From positions 1,612,001-1,676,000 of the forward strand of contig NZ_CP102293.1 in assembly GCF_025152575.1 (NCBI RefSeq): DNA of 64,000 nucleotides, in the 5' to 3' direction. The stretch comes from Subdoligranulum variabile. Lineage in GTDB: Bacteria > Bacillota > Clostridia > Oscillospirales > Ruminococcaceae. Positions within the stretch are counted from its first letter, which is position 1; every line of letters begins with the position of its first letter. The notes under the pieces are model-generated. The model saw only the letters and a list, made by a program, of their open reading frames with translations, was not told the origin of the DNA and did no database searches. The position numbers and the translations under genes are program-made. Positions 1 through 8,070 of this stretch are shown here, in pieces.

Positions 1-55
1 TGCTCAGAAAAGCTAGAATGTGGAGTGCGTCACTCAGTTTTGTGGAATATTTCAT
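1..55 (-). CDS. Rrf2-family transcriptional regulator, N-terminal fragment (runs off the window)
   Basis: The reverse strand from position 55 reads MKYSTKLSDALHILAFLS before leaving the window. This is the typical opening of Rrf2-family winged-helix regulators, which often sense redox state, nitric oxide or Fe-S cluster status. A GAGGTGA ribosome binding site lies just upstream on the minus strand. The gene is divergent from the sirtuin operon that starts at 163, so it may regulate that operon. Only 18 residues are visible, so ligand cysteines cannot be checked and the family call rests on the N-terminal motif alone. Confidence 0.6.
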   Translation of the reverse strand, partial: MKYSTKLSDALHILAFLS

Positions 56-87
56 GGTATCACCTCAAAAAACTCGGCCGCCTACTT

Positions 88-140
88 GTAATTTATAAAA
101 TAACATGATAGAATTGCAACATGTAATTTTTATAATAACA
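88..140. promoter_or_regulatory. Direct 18-mer repeat in the divergent Rrf2/sirtuin intergenic region
   Basis: GTAATTTATAAAATAACA (88-105) and GTAATTTTTATAATAACA (123-140) match at 15 of 18 positions and sit 35 bases apart, in an AT-rich gap between the Rrf2 start and the sirtuin start. The second copy contains TATAAT at 131-136, a candidate -10 for the rightward operon, although no good -35 lies 17 bases upstream. The layout fits a regulator operator; which regulator binds is inference. Confidence 0.4.
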
Positions 141-162
141 ACTCGTGGAGGCTTTGTCAACT

Positions 163-1083
163 ATGCTGCTGAATCGGAAAAGCCCTATGGATACTTCCGT
201 CCATCGTCAAAATGTGGAGGTCCTGCTGGACAAAATCAATGGAGCAGAGGCTATTTTGGTGGGAGCTGCGGCCGGTATGTCTGCGTCCTGCGGATTTGAC
301 TTCTTTTATCACAACGACGCCATGTTTGAGCGTTATCTGGGAGATTTTCACCGAAAATATGGATTTGTGGGTGCATTCAACGGATTTTATTACAACTATC
401 CATCTCCGGAAGCCCACTGGGCATTTCTGGCCCGTATGGGCTATATGGAATACGAGTGCCCCACGGGAAAGCCTTATTATGATCTGATGCGTCTGCTCAG
501 TGGGAAAAATTTTCATATCATGACAACGAATCAGGATTTCCAGTTTACCCGGGTGGTTCCGGAAGAAAAGTTGAGCGCAATTCAGGGCGATTCCCGGTAT
601 TATCAATGCAGCCGCCGATGCCATGACGCAATTTACTGGAATAAAGAAATGGTGTATGAAATGAACCGGGCGATTGATGAAAACCTGTGTATCCCGGCGG
701 AACTGATTCCCCGTTGTCCCCGATGCGGAGCAGAAATGGAACCCTGGGTACGGGGGTATACGTTCCTGGAAGGGGAAAAGTATCGGGACGAATACCGAAA
801 AATTCAGGAATTTCTGACAGCCAATCAGGAACGGAAAATCCTTTTCCTGGAACTGGGGGTGGGGCGTATGACGCCCATGTTTATTCAAGAGCCCTTCTGG
901 AATCTGACTTATTCCCTCCCACAGGCGTATTACATTACCATCAATCCCAAAGACGCCCTGCTGCCCCAAGAATTATCTCAGAAAGGATGGGCTATCCAAG
1001 AGGACATCGCTGCGGTGCTGCGAGATGCCGTGACGGTCGTGGAAAAGGAAGAAGGAAAGAATGGATCTACAGCGGAAAAGTAA
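163..1083 (+). CDS. Sirtuin-like protein 1, SirTM (class M) type
   Basis: 306 residues from an ATG preceded by GGAGG; a GTG 18 bases earlier lies inside that site and is less likely. The NAD-binding loop reads GAAAGMS (34-40), the usual TQNxD motif reads TTNQD (121-125), and the position of the sirtuin catalytic His is Gln141 in QGD. A four-cysteine zinc module follows (C149, C153, C185, C188), then a FLELGVG...TP segment. Gln at the catalytic position and the QGD...QCS..CH pattern are as I recall them for SirTM proteins, known to ADP-ribosylate a lipoylated GcvH-like carrier. No such carrier, lipoate ligase or macrodomain is in view. The 3' end overlaps the next gene by 23 bases. Confidence 0.75.
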   Translation: MLLNRKSPMDTSVHRQNVEVLLDKINGAEAILVGAAAGMSASCGFDFFYHNDAMFERYLGDFHRKYGFVGAFNGFYYNYPSPEAHWAFLARMGYMEYECPTGKPYYDLMRLLSGKNFHIMTTNQDFQFTRVVPEEKLSAIQGDSRYYQCSRRCHDAIYWNKEMVYEMNRAIDENLCIPAELIPRCPRCGAEMEPWVRGYTFLEGEKYRDEYRKIQEFLTANQERKILFLELGVGRMTPMFIQEPFWNLTYSLPQAYYITINPKDALLPQELSQKGWAIQEDIAAVLRDAVTVVEKEEGKNGSTAEK

Positions 1084-1942
1084 ATTGGAATGGTTGGCCC
1101 AGCAAATCGCCCGGGCGGATGCCGTCGTCATTGGCGGCGGTTCAGGCTTATCGAGCGCAGCCGGATACGACCACTACCACTGGTCCCCGGCACTGTCCGG
1201 CCCATTGGAAAAGTTCCGGAAGTATTACGGATTCACTTCTCCCTTTGCCGGCTTTTATCATTGCTTTTCCAGTTACGGAGAGCAATGGGGCTATTACAGC
1301 CAGTACATTCGCGCCATGTGGGAGGCTCCCACGGGGCGGCCCTATCTTGACCTGAAAGAAATCATAGGCAACAAGCCGGTTTTTGTTTTGACTACCAATG
1401 CGGATGGTCAGTTTTTCCGGGTGTTTCCCCAAGAGAAGATATGTGCCTTTCAGGGCGATTTTGGGTATTGTCAGTGCAGTCAGCCCTGTCAGGACAAGCT
1501 GTGGGAAAACCGGGATCTGGTGGAAAGACTGACCTGTCGCCTGCAGGGCGTACGGTTGCCGGAAAATGCGGTACCCCGGTGCCCGGATTGCGGCCGGGTC
1601 CTTGTGCCTTGGGTGCGGGATGATACCTTTCTGGAAGGCAGCGTGTGGCGGCAGAATCTGACCCGCTACCATGATTTTTTGCGGCACTGGCTGTTGGAGC
1701 AGCCGGGGAAACGGCTCCTTCTTTTGGAAGTGGGGGTAGGGGAGATGACGCCCAGCATCATCAAGCTGCCCTTCTGGCAACTGACGGCCAGAAATGAAAT
1801 GGTTTTTTACGCCTGCATGAACCAAAAAGAGTCTGATGTGCCAGAACATCTGAAAGATCGGGGGCTGTATATTCAGGGGGATCTGGCGGAAACGCTGGCA
1901 GCCCTTCGACAGATACAGAAAGGAGAATACAGCAATGCATGA
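1061..1942 (+). CDS. Sirtuin-like protein 2, SirTM (class M) type
   Basis: 293 residues, paralogous to its two neighbours. The Rossmann loop is GGGSGLS (25-31), the Asn/Asp motif is TTNADGQF (111-118), and the catalytic-base position is Gln131 in QGDFGY. Zinc ligands are C139, C143, C174 and C177. The C-terminal VGVGEMTPSIIKLPFWQLT segment is the best match of the three to the SirTM pattern. The start overlaps sirtuin 1 by 23 bases and the end overlaps sirtuin 3 by 8, so translation is probably coupled. It keeps the NAD-contacting Asn and Asp, so ADP-ribosyltransferase activity rather than deacetylation is the reasonable family-based guess. Confidence 0.75.
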   Translation: MDLQRKSKLEWLAQQIARADAVVIGGGSGLSSAAGYDHYHWSPALSGPLEKFRKYYGFTSPFAGFYHCFSSYGEQWGYYSQYIRAMWEAPTGRPYLDLKEIIGNKPVFVLTTNADGQFFRVFPQEKICAFQGDFGYCQCSQPCQDKLWENRDLVERLTCRLQGVRLPENAVPRCPDCGRVLVPWVRDDTFLEGSVWRQNLTRYHDFLRHWLLEQPGKRLLLLEVGVGEMTPSIIKLPFWQLTARNEMVFYACMNQKESDVPEHLKDRGLYIQGDLAETLAALRQIQKGEYSNA

Positions 1943-2792
1943 TCTCAAACCCATCGCGGAAAAAATCCGTGAAGCAGATGCCATTCTGATCGGTGCCAGC
2001 AACGGGCTGTCCATCACCGAAGGACTGCACTTGTTTGCGGACAATGCGGCATTTGATAAATTGTTTGGGGACTTCAAACGGAAATACGGCCTGGGGTGTC
2101 TGCTGCAGGGGATGGCAGCCCATTGGCCATCGGAAGAGGAAAAGTGGGCCTTCTGGGCCCGGTTGATCCATCATTACTGCGGGCAGTACCAGCCTACGCC
2201 GGTGATGAAGGATTTGAAGGCCATTGTGGGGGAGAAAGACTACTTTGTCATCACATCAAACGGAGAAGGCCACTTTGAACTGTGTGGCTTCGATCCGTCG
2301 AAAATCTATGAGATTGAGGGAAACTGGCTCACGATGCAATGTGCCCGCCCTTGCCACGATACCCGTTATCCAAGTCTGGAAGTGGCCCAAAAAATATCAG
2401 CTGCCGAGCAGGGGGGCCGTGTCCCTACAGAGTTGGTGCCGCGGTGTCCCAAGTGCGGCGGTCCCATGGACATCCACATGGGGGCAGGTCAGAGAATGAT
2501 TCCGGATACCGCTGCCCAGGCACAATTTCAAAACTTTCTGAAAACCTATCACGGGAAAAAGCTGGTGGTTTTGGAGCTGGGGATTGGTTGGCGCAATCAG
2601 CTCATTAAGGCCCCAATGATGCGCCTGGTGGCTCGCGAGCCAAACGCGAATTATGTGACCATCAATCTGGGTGAGATCTATATTGCGGACAATATCAAAG
2701 AGAAGTCCTTTGGATTGGATGGACGGCTGGATGAGCTGCTGCCTGCTCTCCGATCAGCGTGCGAAAGGATAGAACAGCAAGATCTATGCTGA
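1935..2792 (+). CDS. Sirtuin-like protein 3, divergent catalytic site
   Basis: 285 residues, the most diverged of the three paralogues. The glycine loop GASNGLS (20-26) and the zinc cysteines C136, C140, C171 and C174 remain. The Asn/Asp motif is TSNGEGHF (107-114), with Glu replacing Asp, and the catalytic position is Glu128 in EIEGN. Those changes suggest altered or lost catalysis, perhaps a regulatory or substrate-binding subunit of a heteromeric sirtuin complex; that is inference. AAAGGAG-like sequence lies just before the ATG inside the end of sirtuin 2. The fold assignment is sound by homology to the neighbours. Confidence 0.7.
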   Translation: MHDLKPIAEKIREADAILIGASNGLSITEGLHLFADNAAFDKLFGDFKRKYGLGCLLQGMAAHWPSEEEKWAFWARLIHHYCGQYQPTPVMKDLKAIVGEKDYFVITSNGEGHFELCGFDPSKIYEIEGNWLTMQCARPCHDTRYPSLEVAQKISAAEQGGRVPTELVPRCPKCGGPMDIHMGAGQRMIPDTAAQAQFQNFLKTYHGKKLVVLELGIGWRNQLIKAPMMRLVAREPNANYVTINLGEIYIADNIKEKSFGLDGRLDELLPALRSACERIEQQDLC

Positions 2793-2900
2793 AAATGAAA
2801 ACAGGTTGAACAGGATATTCCAACGATAGCGTTGGAGGACAGACGTGGCAAGCCAGAATTAAGAAACAAAAACAAGCTATACGACAAAGGAGAAAAACAT

Positions 2901-3251
2901 ATGAAGTTGGGAATTATTCGTTGTATGCAAACAGAGGATTACTGCCCCGGAAGCAGGGACTTTAAAACCATCCGGGAGAGAAAAGGAGCCTTTGCAGGAG
3001 TGGATGACATTGAGTTGGTAGGATTTATCAACTGTGGCGGATGTCCTGGAAAGAAAGTCGTACTGCGGGCAAACTCTCTGGTTAGTCAGGGAGCAGATAC
3101 AATCGCGTTTGCTTCGTGCATCCAAAAAGGAACCCCCATTGGCTATCCTTGTCCTTTTGCCAAACGGATGAAAGATCTTGTACAGAATGCAGTCGGCGAC
3201 AAGGTTCAAATTTTGGATTATACGCACGATGCAGGCCCGGAACAGAAGTGA
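2901..3251 (+). CDS. CGGC-domain protein, putative metal-binding
   Basis: 116 residues after an AAAGGAG site. The motif NCGGCPGKK (about residues 48-56) defines the CGGC domain, with further cysteines early (C8, C15) and later (FASC, YPCPF). These small proteins are of unknown function and are predicted from their cysteine pattern to bind metal. It sits 108 bases after the sirtuins and 53 bases before an ArsR-type regulator, which suggests a metal- or redox-linked operon. A short hairpin without a T-run (TCCAACG/CGTTGGA, 2817-2834) is the only obvious structure in the gap before it. Confidence 0.7.
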   Translation: MKLGIIRCMQTEDYCPGSRDFKTIRERKGAFAGVDDIELVGFINCGGCPGKKVVLRANSLVSQGADTIAFASCIQKGTPIGYPCPFAKRMKDLVQNAVGDKVQILDYTHDAGPEQK

Positions 3252-3304
3252 GTTCCCATCCGTTCCTGTTTGTGATATGATAAGCCCAACAGGAAGGTGA
3301 TTCG

Positions 3305-3676
3305 ATGGGAAAGATGGATTTGCCTCACGATCATGGGCAGATGATGGAGCGGAAGTTGCAGAATATGCCCAGCGTGGAAAATTTCCAAACGATTGCGGAG
3401 ATTTTCAAGCAGCTGGGCGATGGCAGCCGACTGCGAATCTTTTGGGTGCTGTGCCATTGTGAGGAGTGTGTGGTCAATCTGTCGTCTATGGTTGGGATGA
3501 GCAGCCCGGCTGTATCCCATCATCTGAAGCAGCTGCGGTCAGCCGGTCTGATTGTCAATCGCAGGGAGGGCAAAGAGGTATATTATACGGCTGCGGACAC
3601 GGAACAGGTCAGACTGCTTCATCAGATGATTGAGGAACTGGTAAAAATCGCCTGCCCCTCCCAAGAAAAAACGTGA
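3305..3676 (+). CDS. ArsR/SmtB-family regulator
   Basis: 123 residues with GGAAGGTGA upstream. The winged-helix core is clear: ADGSRLRIFWVL-like helix, then CHCEECVVNL, SSPAVSHHLKQLRSAGLIV and REGKEVYYTA. The cysteine cluster CHCEEC lies where ArsR/CadC sensors carry the ELCVCDL metal site, and the N-terminus carries HDHG, so metal or metalloid sensing is plausible. It is 12 bases upstream of the AraC-type gene and follows the CGGC protein, so it may autoregulate this cluster. The exact inducer cannot be read from sequence. Confidence 0.85.
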   Translation: MGKMDLPHDHGQMMERKLQNMPSVENFQTIAEIFKQLGDGSRLRIFWVLCHCEECVVNLSSMVGMSSPAVSHHLKQLRSAGLIVNRREGKEVYYTAADTEQVRLLHQMIEELVKIACPSQEKT

Positions 3677-3688
3677 GGAGGGCGGAAC

Positions 3689-4792
3689 ATGAGGCAAGAA
3701 GAACGGGAAAACTTGGAACAGCAACTTCAAGATGTTCCCTATGGCAGCATGACGACAATTCGGCATACTCTTCCCGGTCAGGAAGAAGTCCTTCTGACCG
3801 GCCAGTTTTCAGCCAGAACAAAGGGAAAGGGGAAATTGGATGTATATCAACCTCTGCCTGGGGTGGAGGCGTCGTACAGCAGGCTGATCGGCACAGAGGT
3901 AACGGTATGCCATGAGGCTTCCGACACCATTCTGGAGCTGTTTTATTGCCGCCGTGGCCGGGTAGGCTGGAATATGCGGGGTGGCATATCGGTATATTTG
4001 GGCGCGGGAGACCTGAGTGTTCACAGCGCCTGCTGTTGTGCGGATTCCTGCATGATGTTTCCCTTGGGATATGCAGAGGGCCTGTCCGTTTCGATGGATC
4101 TGGCAGTCCTGCAGGAAACTTTCCCGCCTATTTTGCGGGATTCCGGGGTGGATGTTCAGGCCCTGCATCAGACTTTCTGCGCGGAAAAGCCCGTTGCCAT
4201 TCCGGCCAGCCAGAGGCTGGAAGAGATCTTTTCACCGATATATTCGGCACCTTCTGTTCAGCGAAAGGCTTATCTGTACCTGAAAATGCAGGAACTGCTG
4301 CTCTATCTTTCCCGTGTGCGGCCCCAGAAGGAGATGCTCCCGCCATATGAATCCCAACAGACAGAAATGATCAAAGAAATCCATCGGGAGCTGACCACGC
4401 ATTTGGAACAGCGCCTTACCATTGAGGATCTTGCCCGGAAGTATCTGATCAACACCTCTACCCTGAAGGAGGTGTTCAAGGCGGTCTATGGCCAGCCTAT
4501 TGGGTCGTATATGAAAGGGTACCGTGTGGAGTACGCCATGAAACTGTTGAGAGAAACCCGCATGTCCATCCAGGAAATTGCGGAGCGTGTGGGATACAGG
4601 ACCCAGGGAAAATTCTCGAAAGCCTTCAAGGATGTGGCGCAGATGCTTCCCACAGAGTACCGGAATCACGCTGCAGGTGATTTTTTTGAATGGGAACACA
4701 ATTTGAATGGGGCCATGAGCGGAGCCCATGAAAGCGCCAATGCGGGGAAGGGGGCAAACGATGACGCTGGAGAATACCATTCGGATGACTGA
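3689..4792 (+). CDS. AraC-family transcriptional regulator
   Basis: 367 residues from an ATG behind GAGGAGGG. The N-terminal 210 residues are a poorly conserved sensor region with a CCCADSC cysteine run near residue 115. The C-terminal AraC domain has two helix-turn-helix units: LTIEDLARKYLINTSTLKEVF and MSIQEIAERVGYRTQGKFSKAF, ending in the P-TEYR signature. A Ser/Gly/Asn/His-rich tail of about 40 residues follows and overlaps the next gene start. It lies directly after the ArsR gene, so a cascade is possible. Sensor ligand unknown. Confidence 0.85.
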   Translation: MRQEERENLEQQLQDVPYGSMTTIRHTLPGQEEVLLTGQFSARTKGKGKLDVYQPLPGVEASYSRLIGTEVTVCHEASDTILELFYCRRGRVGWNMRGGISVYLGAGDLSVHSACCCADSCMMFPLGYAEGLSVSMDLAVLQETFPPILRDSGVDVQALHQTFCAEKPVAIPASQRLEEIFSPIYSAPSVQRKAYLYLKMQELLLYLSRVRPQKEMLPPYESQQTEMIKEIHRELTTHLEQRLTIEDLARKYLINTSTLKEVFKAVYGQPIGSYMKGYRVEYAMKLLRETRMSIQEIAERVGYRTQGKFSKAFKDVAQMLPTEYRNHAAGDFFEWEHNLNGAMSGAHESANAGKGANDDAGEYHSDD

Positions 4793-5621
4793 GCATCTTA
4801 CGCCGACGGAAAGTGAACTGGGAAGCTATCTCATACGCCATCTGGATACGATCCCGGAACTGTCCATTCTGGAATTGTCCGAGCGGACCCACATTTCCAA
4901 ATCCGCCATTCATCGTTTCTGCAAAAAGCTGGGCTTTGGCGGTTTCAACGAAGTAAAAGTGGCGGCAGCCAAAGAGCTGGCTGAACCCCGTGCCAACAGT
5001 GAATGGATCGATGTGAATTATCCTTTCGAGGAAAATGATGGACCCCAGCCGGTGGCCCAGAAGTTGGCCAAACTGTATGAAACCGCCATTCGGGATACCT
5101 ACAAGTGCATGGATTTCGTGCAGGTTCAGCAGGCGGCGCGGTTGATGAACCGTGCCCGTGGAATTGATATTTACACCCATGCTCACAACATGAATGTGGC
5201 GGAAAATTTTCAGGATAAAATGCTGGCTATCGGTCGGTTGGTGAACTGCCCCAAGGGGGAATATAACCAGCGGGCCACTGTACTGGCTGCCGCGCCGGAC
5301 CGGGTGGCGCTGATTCTTTCCTATTCCGGGCGGGCCAGCTTTATCCGGCCAATTCTGCCGGTGCTGCATCGAAAAAAGATCCCGGTCATTCTCATCGGCA
5401 AAGCGGGCAGCAACCGATTCCCGGAATATGTTACCCACGCGCTGAGTATCAGCGGCCAGGAAAATCTGCGGGATCGCATCTCTCAGTTTTCTTCCCATAT
5501 TGCTATGCAGTACATGATGGATGTGCTGTTCGGGTGCATCTACAACATAGAACGGCAACAAAATATTGATTACCTGACGCAGTCCATTGATTTTATGGAT
5601 GATCGGGAGCCGGAACCCTGA
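4761..5621 (+). CDS. RpiR-family (HTH + SIS domain) regulator
   Basis: 286 residues. The start was placed at MTLENTIR because GAAGGGGG lies 7 bases upstream; it overlaps the AraC gene by 32 bases. Residues 1-75 form the RpiR helix-turn-helix (HISKSAIHRFCKKLGF), and residues about 110-260 a SIS sugar-phosphate isomerase-fold domain (LILSYSGRASFIRP, IPVILIGKAGSN). Such proteins sense phosphosugars. The GH4 phospho-glycosidase gene lies just downstream beyond a terminator, which makes it the obvious target. A strong hairpin with T-run follows at 5631-5669. Confidence 0.85.
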   Translation: MTLENTIRMTEHLTPTESELGSYLIRHLDTIPELSILELSERTHISKSAIHRFCKKLGFGGFNEVKVAAAKELAEPRANSEWIDVNYPFEENDGPQPVAQKLAKLYETAIRDTYKCMDFVQVQQAARLMNRARGIDIYTHAHNMNVAENFQDKMLAIGRLVNCPKGEYNQRATVLAAAPDRVALILSYSGRASFIRPILPVLHRKKIPVILIGKAGSNRFPEYVTHALSISGQENLRDRISQFSSHIAMQYMMDVLFGCIYNIERQQNIDYLTQSIDFMDDREPEP

Positions 5622-5630
5622 AAAGTTTCA

Positions 5631-5669
5631 AAAAGTGCCAGAGGCAATGCCGCCTCTGGCACTTTTTTT
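5631..5669 (+). terminator. Rho-independent terminator after the RpiR gene
   Basis: A 15-bp perfect stem, AAAAGTGCCAGAGGC pairing with GCCTCTGGCACTTTT, with a 6-base loop and a run of seven T. It ends the sirtuin-to-RpiR transcription unit and separates it from the glycosidase. Confidence 0.9.
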
Positions 5670-5823
5670 GGAAAAAACTCTCTGGTTTGCGGATCGTGAT
5701 TGCTGGCAAAAATGCATGGCTCTATACTGAAACCAATGAAAGCGCAGACATCACAGCCCGGGATGTGATGAGGCAGCATTTTCTGAATTTTGTGAGAAAC
5801 AGACCCCAACAGGAGGCATCGTT

Positions 5824-7212
5824 ATGAAAGGACCTGTCAAAATCGTGACCATCGGCGGTGGCAGCAGCTATACACCGGAGTTGATGGAAGGATTTATCAA
5901 GCGCTACCAGGACCTCCCCATCCGGGAAATCTGGCTGGTTGACATCGAGGATGGGAAGGAAAAGTTGGAGATCGTGGGAGCATTGGCCCAGCGGATGTGG
6001 GATGCGTCTCCCTACGATGTGAAAGTTCACCTGACTCTGGACCGGCGCGAGGCATTGAAAGATGCGGACTTTGTTACCACCCAGTTCCGGGTAGGACTGC
6101 TGGATGCCCGCATAAAGGACGAGCGCATTCCGCTGCTTCACGGTATGCTGGGGCAGGAGACCAACGGCGCGGGGGGCATCTTCAAGGCGTTCCGCACCAT
6201 CCCTGTCATTGGTCAGATTATCGAGGATATGAAAGAGCTCTGCCCCAACGCCTGGCTCATCAACTTCACCAACCCAAGCGGTATGGTGACCGAGGCTGCC
6301 ATCAAGCATTTCGGGTGGGAAAGGTGCATCGGCCTGTGCAACGTACCTACCATCTCCATGATGGCGGAACCCAGGCTGCTGGGAAAAGATCTTTCGGAGC
6401 TGACCTATCGGTTTGCCGGCCTCAACCATTTCCACTGGCACAAGGTGTATGACCGGGATGGCAAGGATCTGACGCCCGAGCTCATCGACCACATTAACGA
6501 GGCGGGAGGCGGTACGCCGGTCAACATCTATCAGGCGCCTTTCCCGCTGGAACTGTTGCACAGCATGAATCTGTTGCCCTGCGGCTATCATCGCTACTAC
6601 TACCAGAAGCAGGCCATGTTGGACCATGCTCTGGAAGAGTTCCGGCAAGGCGGCACACGGGCTGAGCAGGTGAAGCAGACCGAAAAGGAACTGTTCGAGC
6701 TGTACAAGAATCCCCAGCTGCACGAAAAACCGGTCCAGCTCAGCAAACGGGGTGGCGCCTATTACAGCGACGCGGCCTGTGAGTGTATCCGGGCTATTTA
6801 CAGCAACAGCAGGACGCATATGGTGGTGAGTACACGGAATAACGGTGCCATCTCCTGCTTGGACGACGACTCCATCGTGGAGGTGTCCAGCCTCATTTCT
6901 GCCACGGGAGCACAGCCGCTGGCCTGGGGCCCTATGCCTTCTGCCGAAAAGGGCTGGCTGCAGATGATGAAGGCAATGGAGGAATGCACCATCCAGGCGG
7001 CCCTGACCGGCGACTACGGTCTGGCGCTGGAAGCCTTTGTGCTGAATCCTCTGGTGGAGAATAATGCGGAAACCCAGCGGGTGTTGGATGAACTTCTGGT
7101 GGCCCATGAAAAATACCTGCCCCAGTTCCATGGCAAGATTCAGCAACTCAAGGCCAAAGGTGTACATTGTCAGGACCCTGTTGTGGAGGACTTGATGGAA
7201 CACGGTCATTGA
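5824..7212 (+). CDS. GH4 family 6-phospho-glycosidase
   Basis: 462 residues, standard length for glycoside hydrolase family 4, which cleaves phosphorylated disaccharides by an NAD- and Mn-dependent redox mechanism. The N-terminal Rossmann motif GGGSSYTPELM is followed by VDIEDG, TTQFRVGLLDAR, the FTNPSGMVTEA motif, the metal-ligand region GLCNVP (about residue 170) and GLNHFHWH. The overall pattern resembles the 6-phospho-beta-glucosidase branch, but alpha versus beta specificity cannot be settled by eye. An AGGAGG-like site (CAGGAGGC) precedes the ATG. No PTS genes are adjacent; the neighbouring RpiR and TetR regulators are candidate controllers. Confidence 0.88.
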   Translation: MKGPVKIVTIGGGSSYTPELMEGFIKRYQDLPIREIWLVDIEDGKEKLEIVGALAQRMWDASPYDVKVHLTLDRREALKDADFVTTQFRVGLLDARIKDERIPLLHGMLGQETNGAGGIFKAFRTIPVIGQIIEDMKELCPNAWLINFTNPSGMVTEAAIKHFGWERCIGLCNVPTISMMAEPRLLGKDLSELTYRFAGLNHFHWHKVYDRDGKDLTPELIDHINEAGGGTPVNIYQAPFPLELLHSMNLLPCGYHRYYYQKQAMLDHALEEFRQGGTRAEQVKQTEKELFELYKNPQLHEKPVQLSKRGGAYYSDAACECIRAIYSNSRTHMVVSTRNNGAISCLDDDSIVEVSSLISATGAQPLAWGPMPSAEKGWLQMMKAMEECTIQAALTGDYGLALEAFVLNPLVENNAETQRVLDELLVAHEKYLPQFHGKIQQLKAKGVHCQDPVVEDLMEHGH

Positions 7213-7228
7213 GCCAACACCGGCAGGA

Positions 7229-7870
7229 TTATGGAGCAGTGGCATCGGCAGGCAGAATGCCGTCATAGCCGGAAGAAATAAAACGAAGCAGTAAAGCCTG
7301 AATCTGGTACCAGGTGTCATCCTTCTGCCAGTGCAGAGCCTTGTTCACGCTGAAGCTGCCGTTGATGATGAATAAGGCCAGCAGTTGGGATTCCTTCTCG
7401 CTGAGGTGAAACTGCTGGGAAAAGCTGTGGATAAAGCGCTGCTTTTGAGATTGGTAAATACGATTGACCACATACCCGGAAATCGTTTCATCCAGAAACA
7501 GTACCTTGTATTTGGGCAGGGAAGCGGCCCGCTGGCACACAGGCATCAGGCTGTCACTTTCCTGCAGATGATCGGCCGGAATGCTGGCCAGACGGTGGCT
7601 CAAGGCCAGAAGATTTTCTGCCCCGGCCGCGGTTTCGCTTTCTGCAATGTGCAGTGCGTCATCCAGCGCATCATCCAGTACATCGGTCAGGGACTGATAG
7701 TGAAGATAGTAGGTGGCACGGGTGATCTCTGCCAGGCGGCAGATCTCGGTCACCGTGATGCGTTCAAAGGGCTTTTTGTGCATAGCTTCCAGTAACGCGT
7801 CCTTGATTACCTGACGGGTATACAGGGTACGGCGATCTGTTTTGCGAATCGGTTTGTTCTGCTCATCCAT
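7229..7870 (-). CDS. TetR-family regulator
   Basis: 213 residues from an ATG with AAAGGAGG upstream on the minus strand; a start 48 bases further upstream is poorer. The N-terminal TetR helix-turn-helix (RITVTEICRLAEITRATYYLHYQSLTDVL) is clear, and the C-terminal half is an unassigned ligand and dimer domain with TetR_C-like helices. It converges on the GH4 gene with only 16 bases between stops and is divergent from the truncated GH3 gene, whose promoter it probably once controlled. TGTCAA half-sites fill the intergenic region. Confidence 0.85.
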   Translation of the reverse strand: MDEQNKPIRKTDRRTLYTRQVIKDALLEAMHKKPFERITVTEICRLAEITRATYYLHYQSLTDVLDDALDDALHIAESETAAGAENLLALSHRLASIPADHLQESDSLMPVCQRAASLPKYKVLFLDETISGYVVNRIYQSQKQRFIHSFSQQFHLSEKESQLLALFIINGSFSVNKALHWQKDDTWYQIQALLLRFISSGYDGILPADATAP

Positions 7871-7893
7871 AATGGGGCCTCCTTTCCAAACTC

Positions 7894-8016
7894 CTTGACA
7901 AAAAGAAAAATCTGTCAAGAAACGACGATATTCCGCGAAACTGTAGATTGAAATTTTCTTACTACCATCTTATATTAATTATAGACAATATGTCAAGAAC
8001 TTTTGTGCATGTCAAC
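7894..8016. promoter_or_regulatory. Divergent promoter region with repeated CTTGACA/TGTCAAG half-sites
   Basis: CTTGACA (7894-7900) and TGTCAAG (7913-7919) form an inverted repeat with 12 bases between, and further TGTCAA copies lie at 7991 and 8010. On the minus strand TTGACA (8-bp match region near 7998) followed after 16 bases by TATAAG is a candidate tetR promoter. The half-sites are plausible TetR operators; binding is inference. Confidence 0.4.
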
Positions 8017-8070
8017 AAATCGCCGGCGTGTATGGTATGCGAAAGGTTCTGCAAAAAAGGAGGAAAAAAC

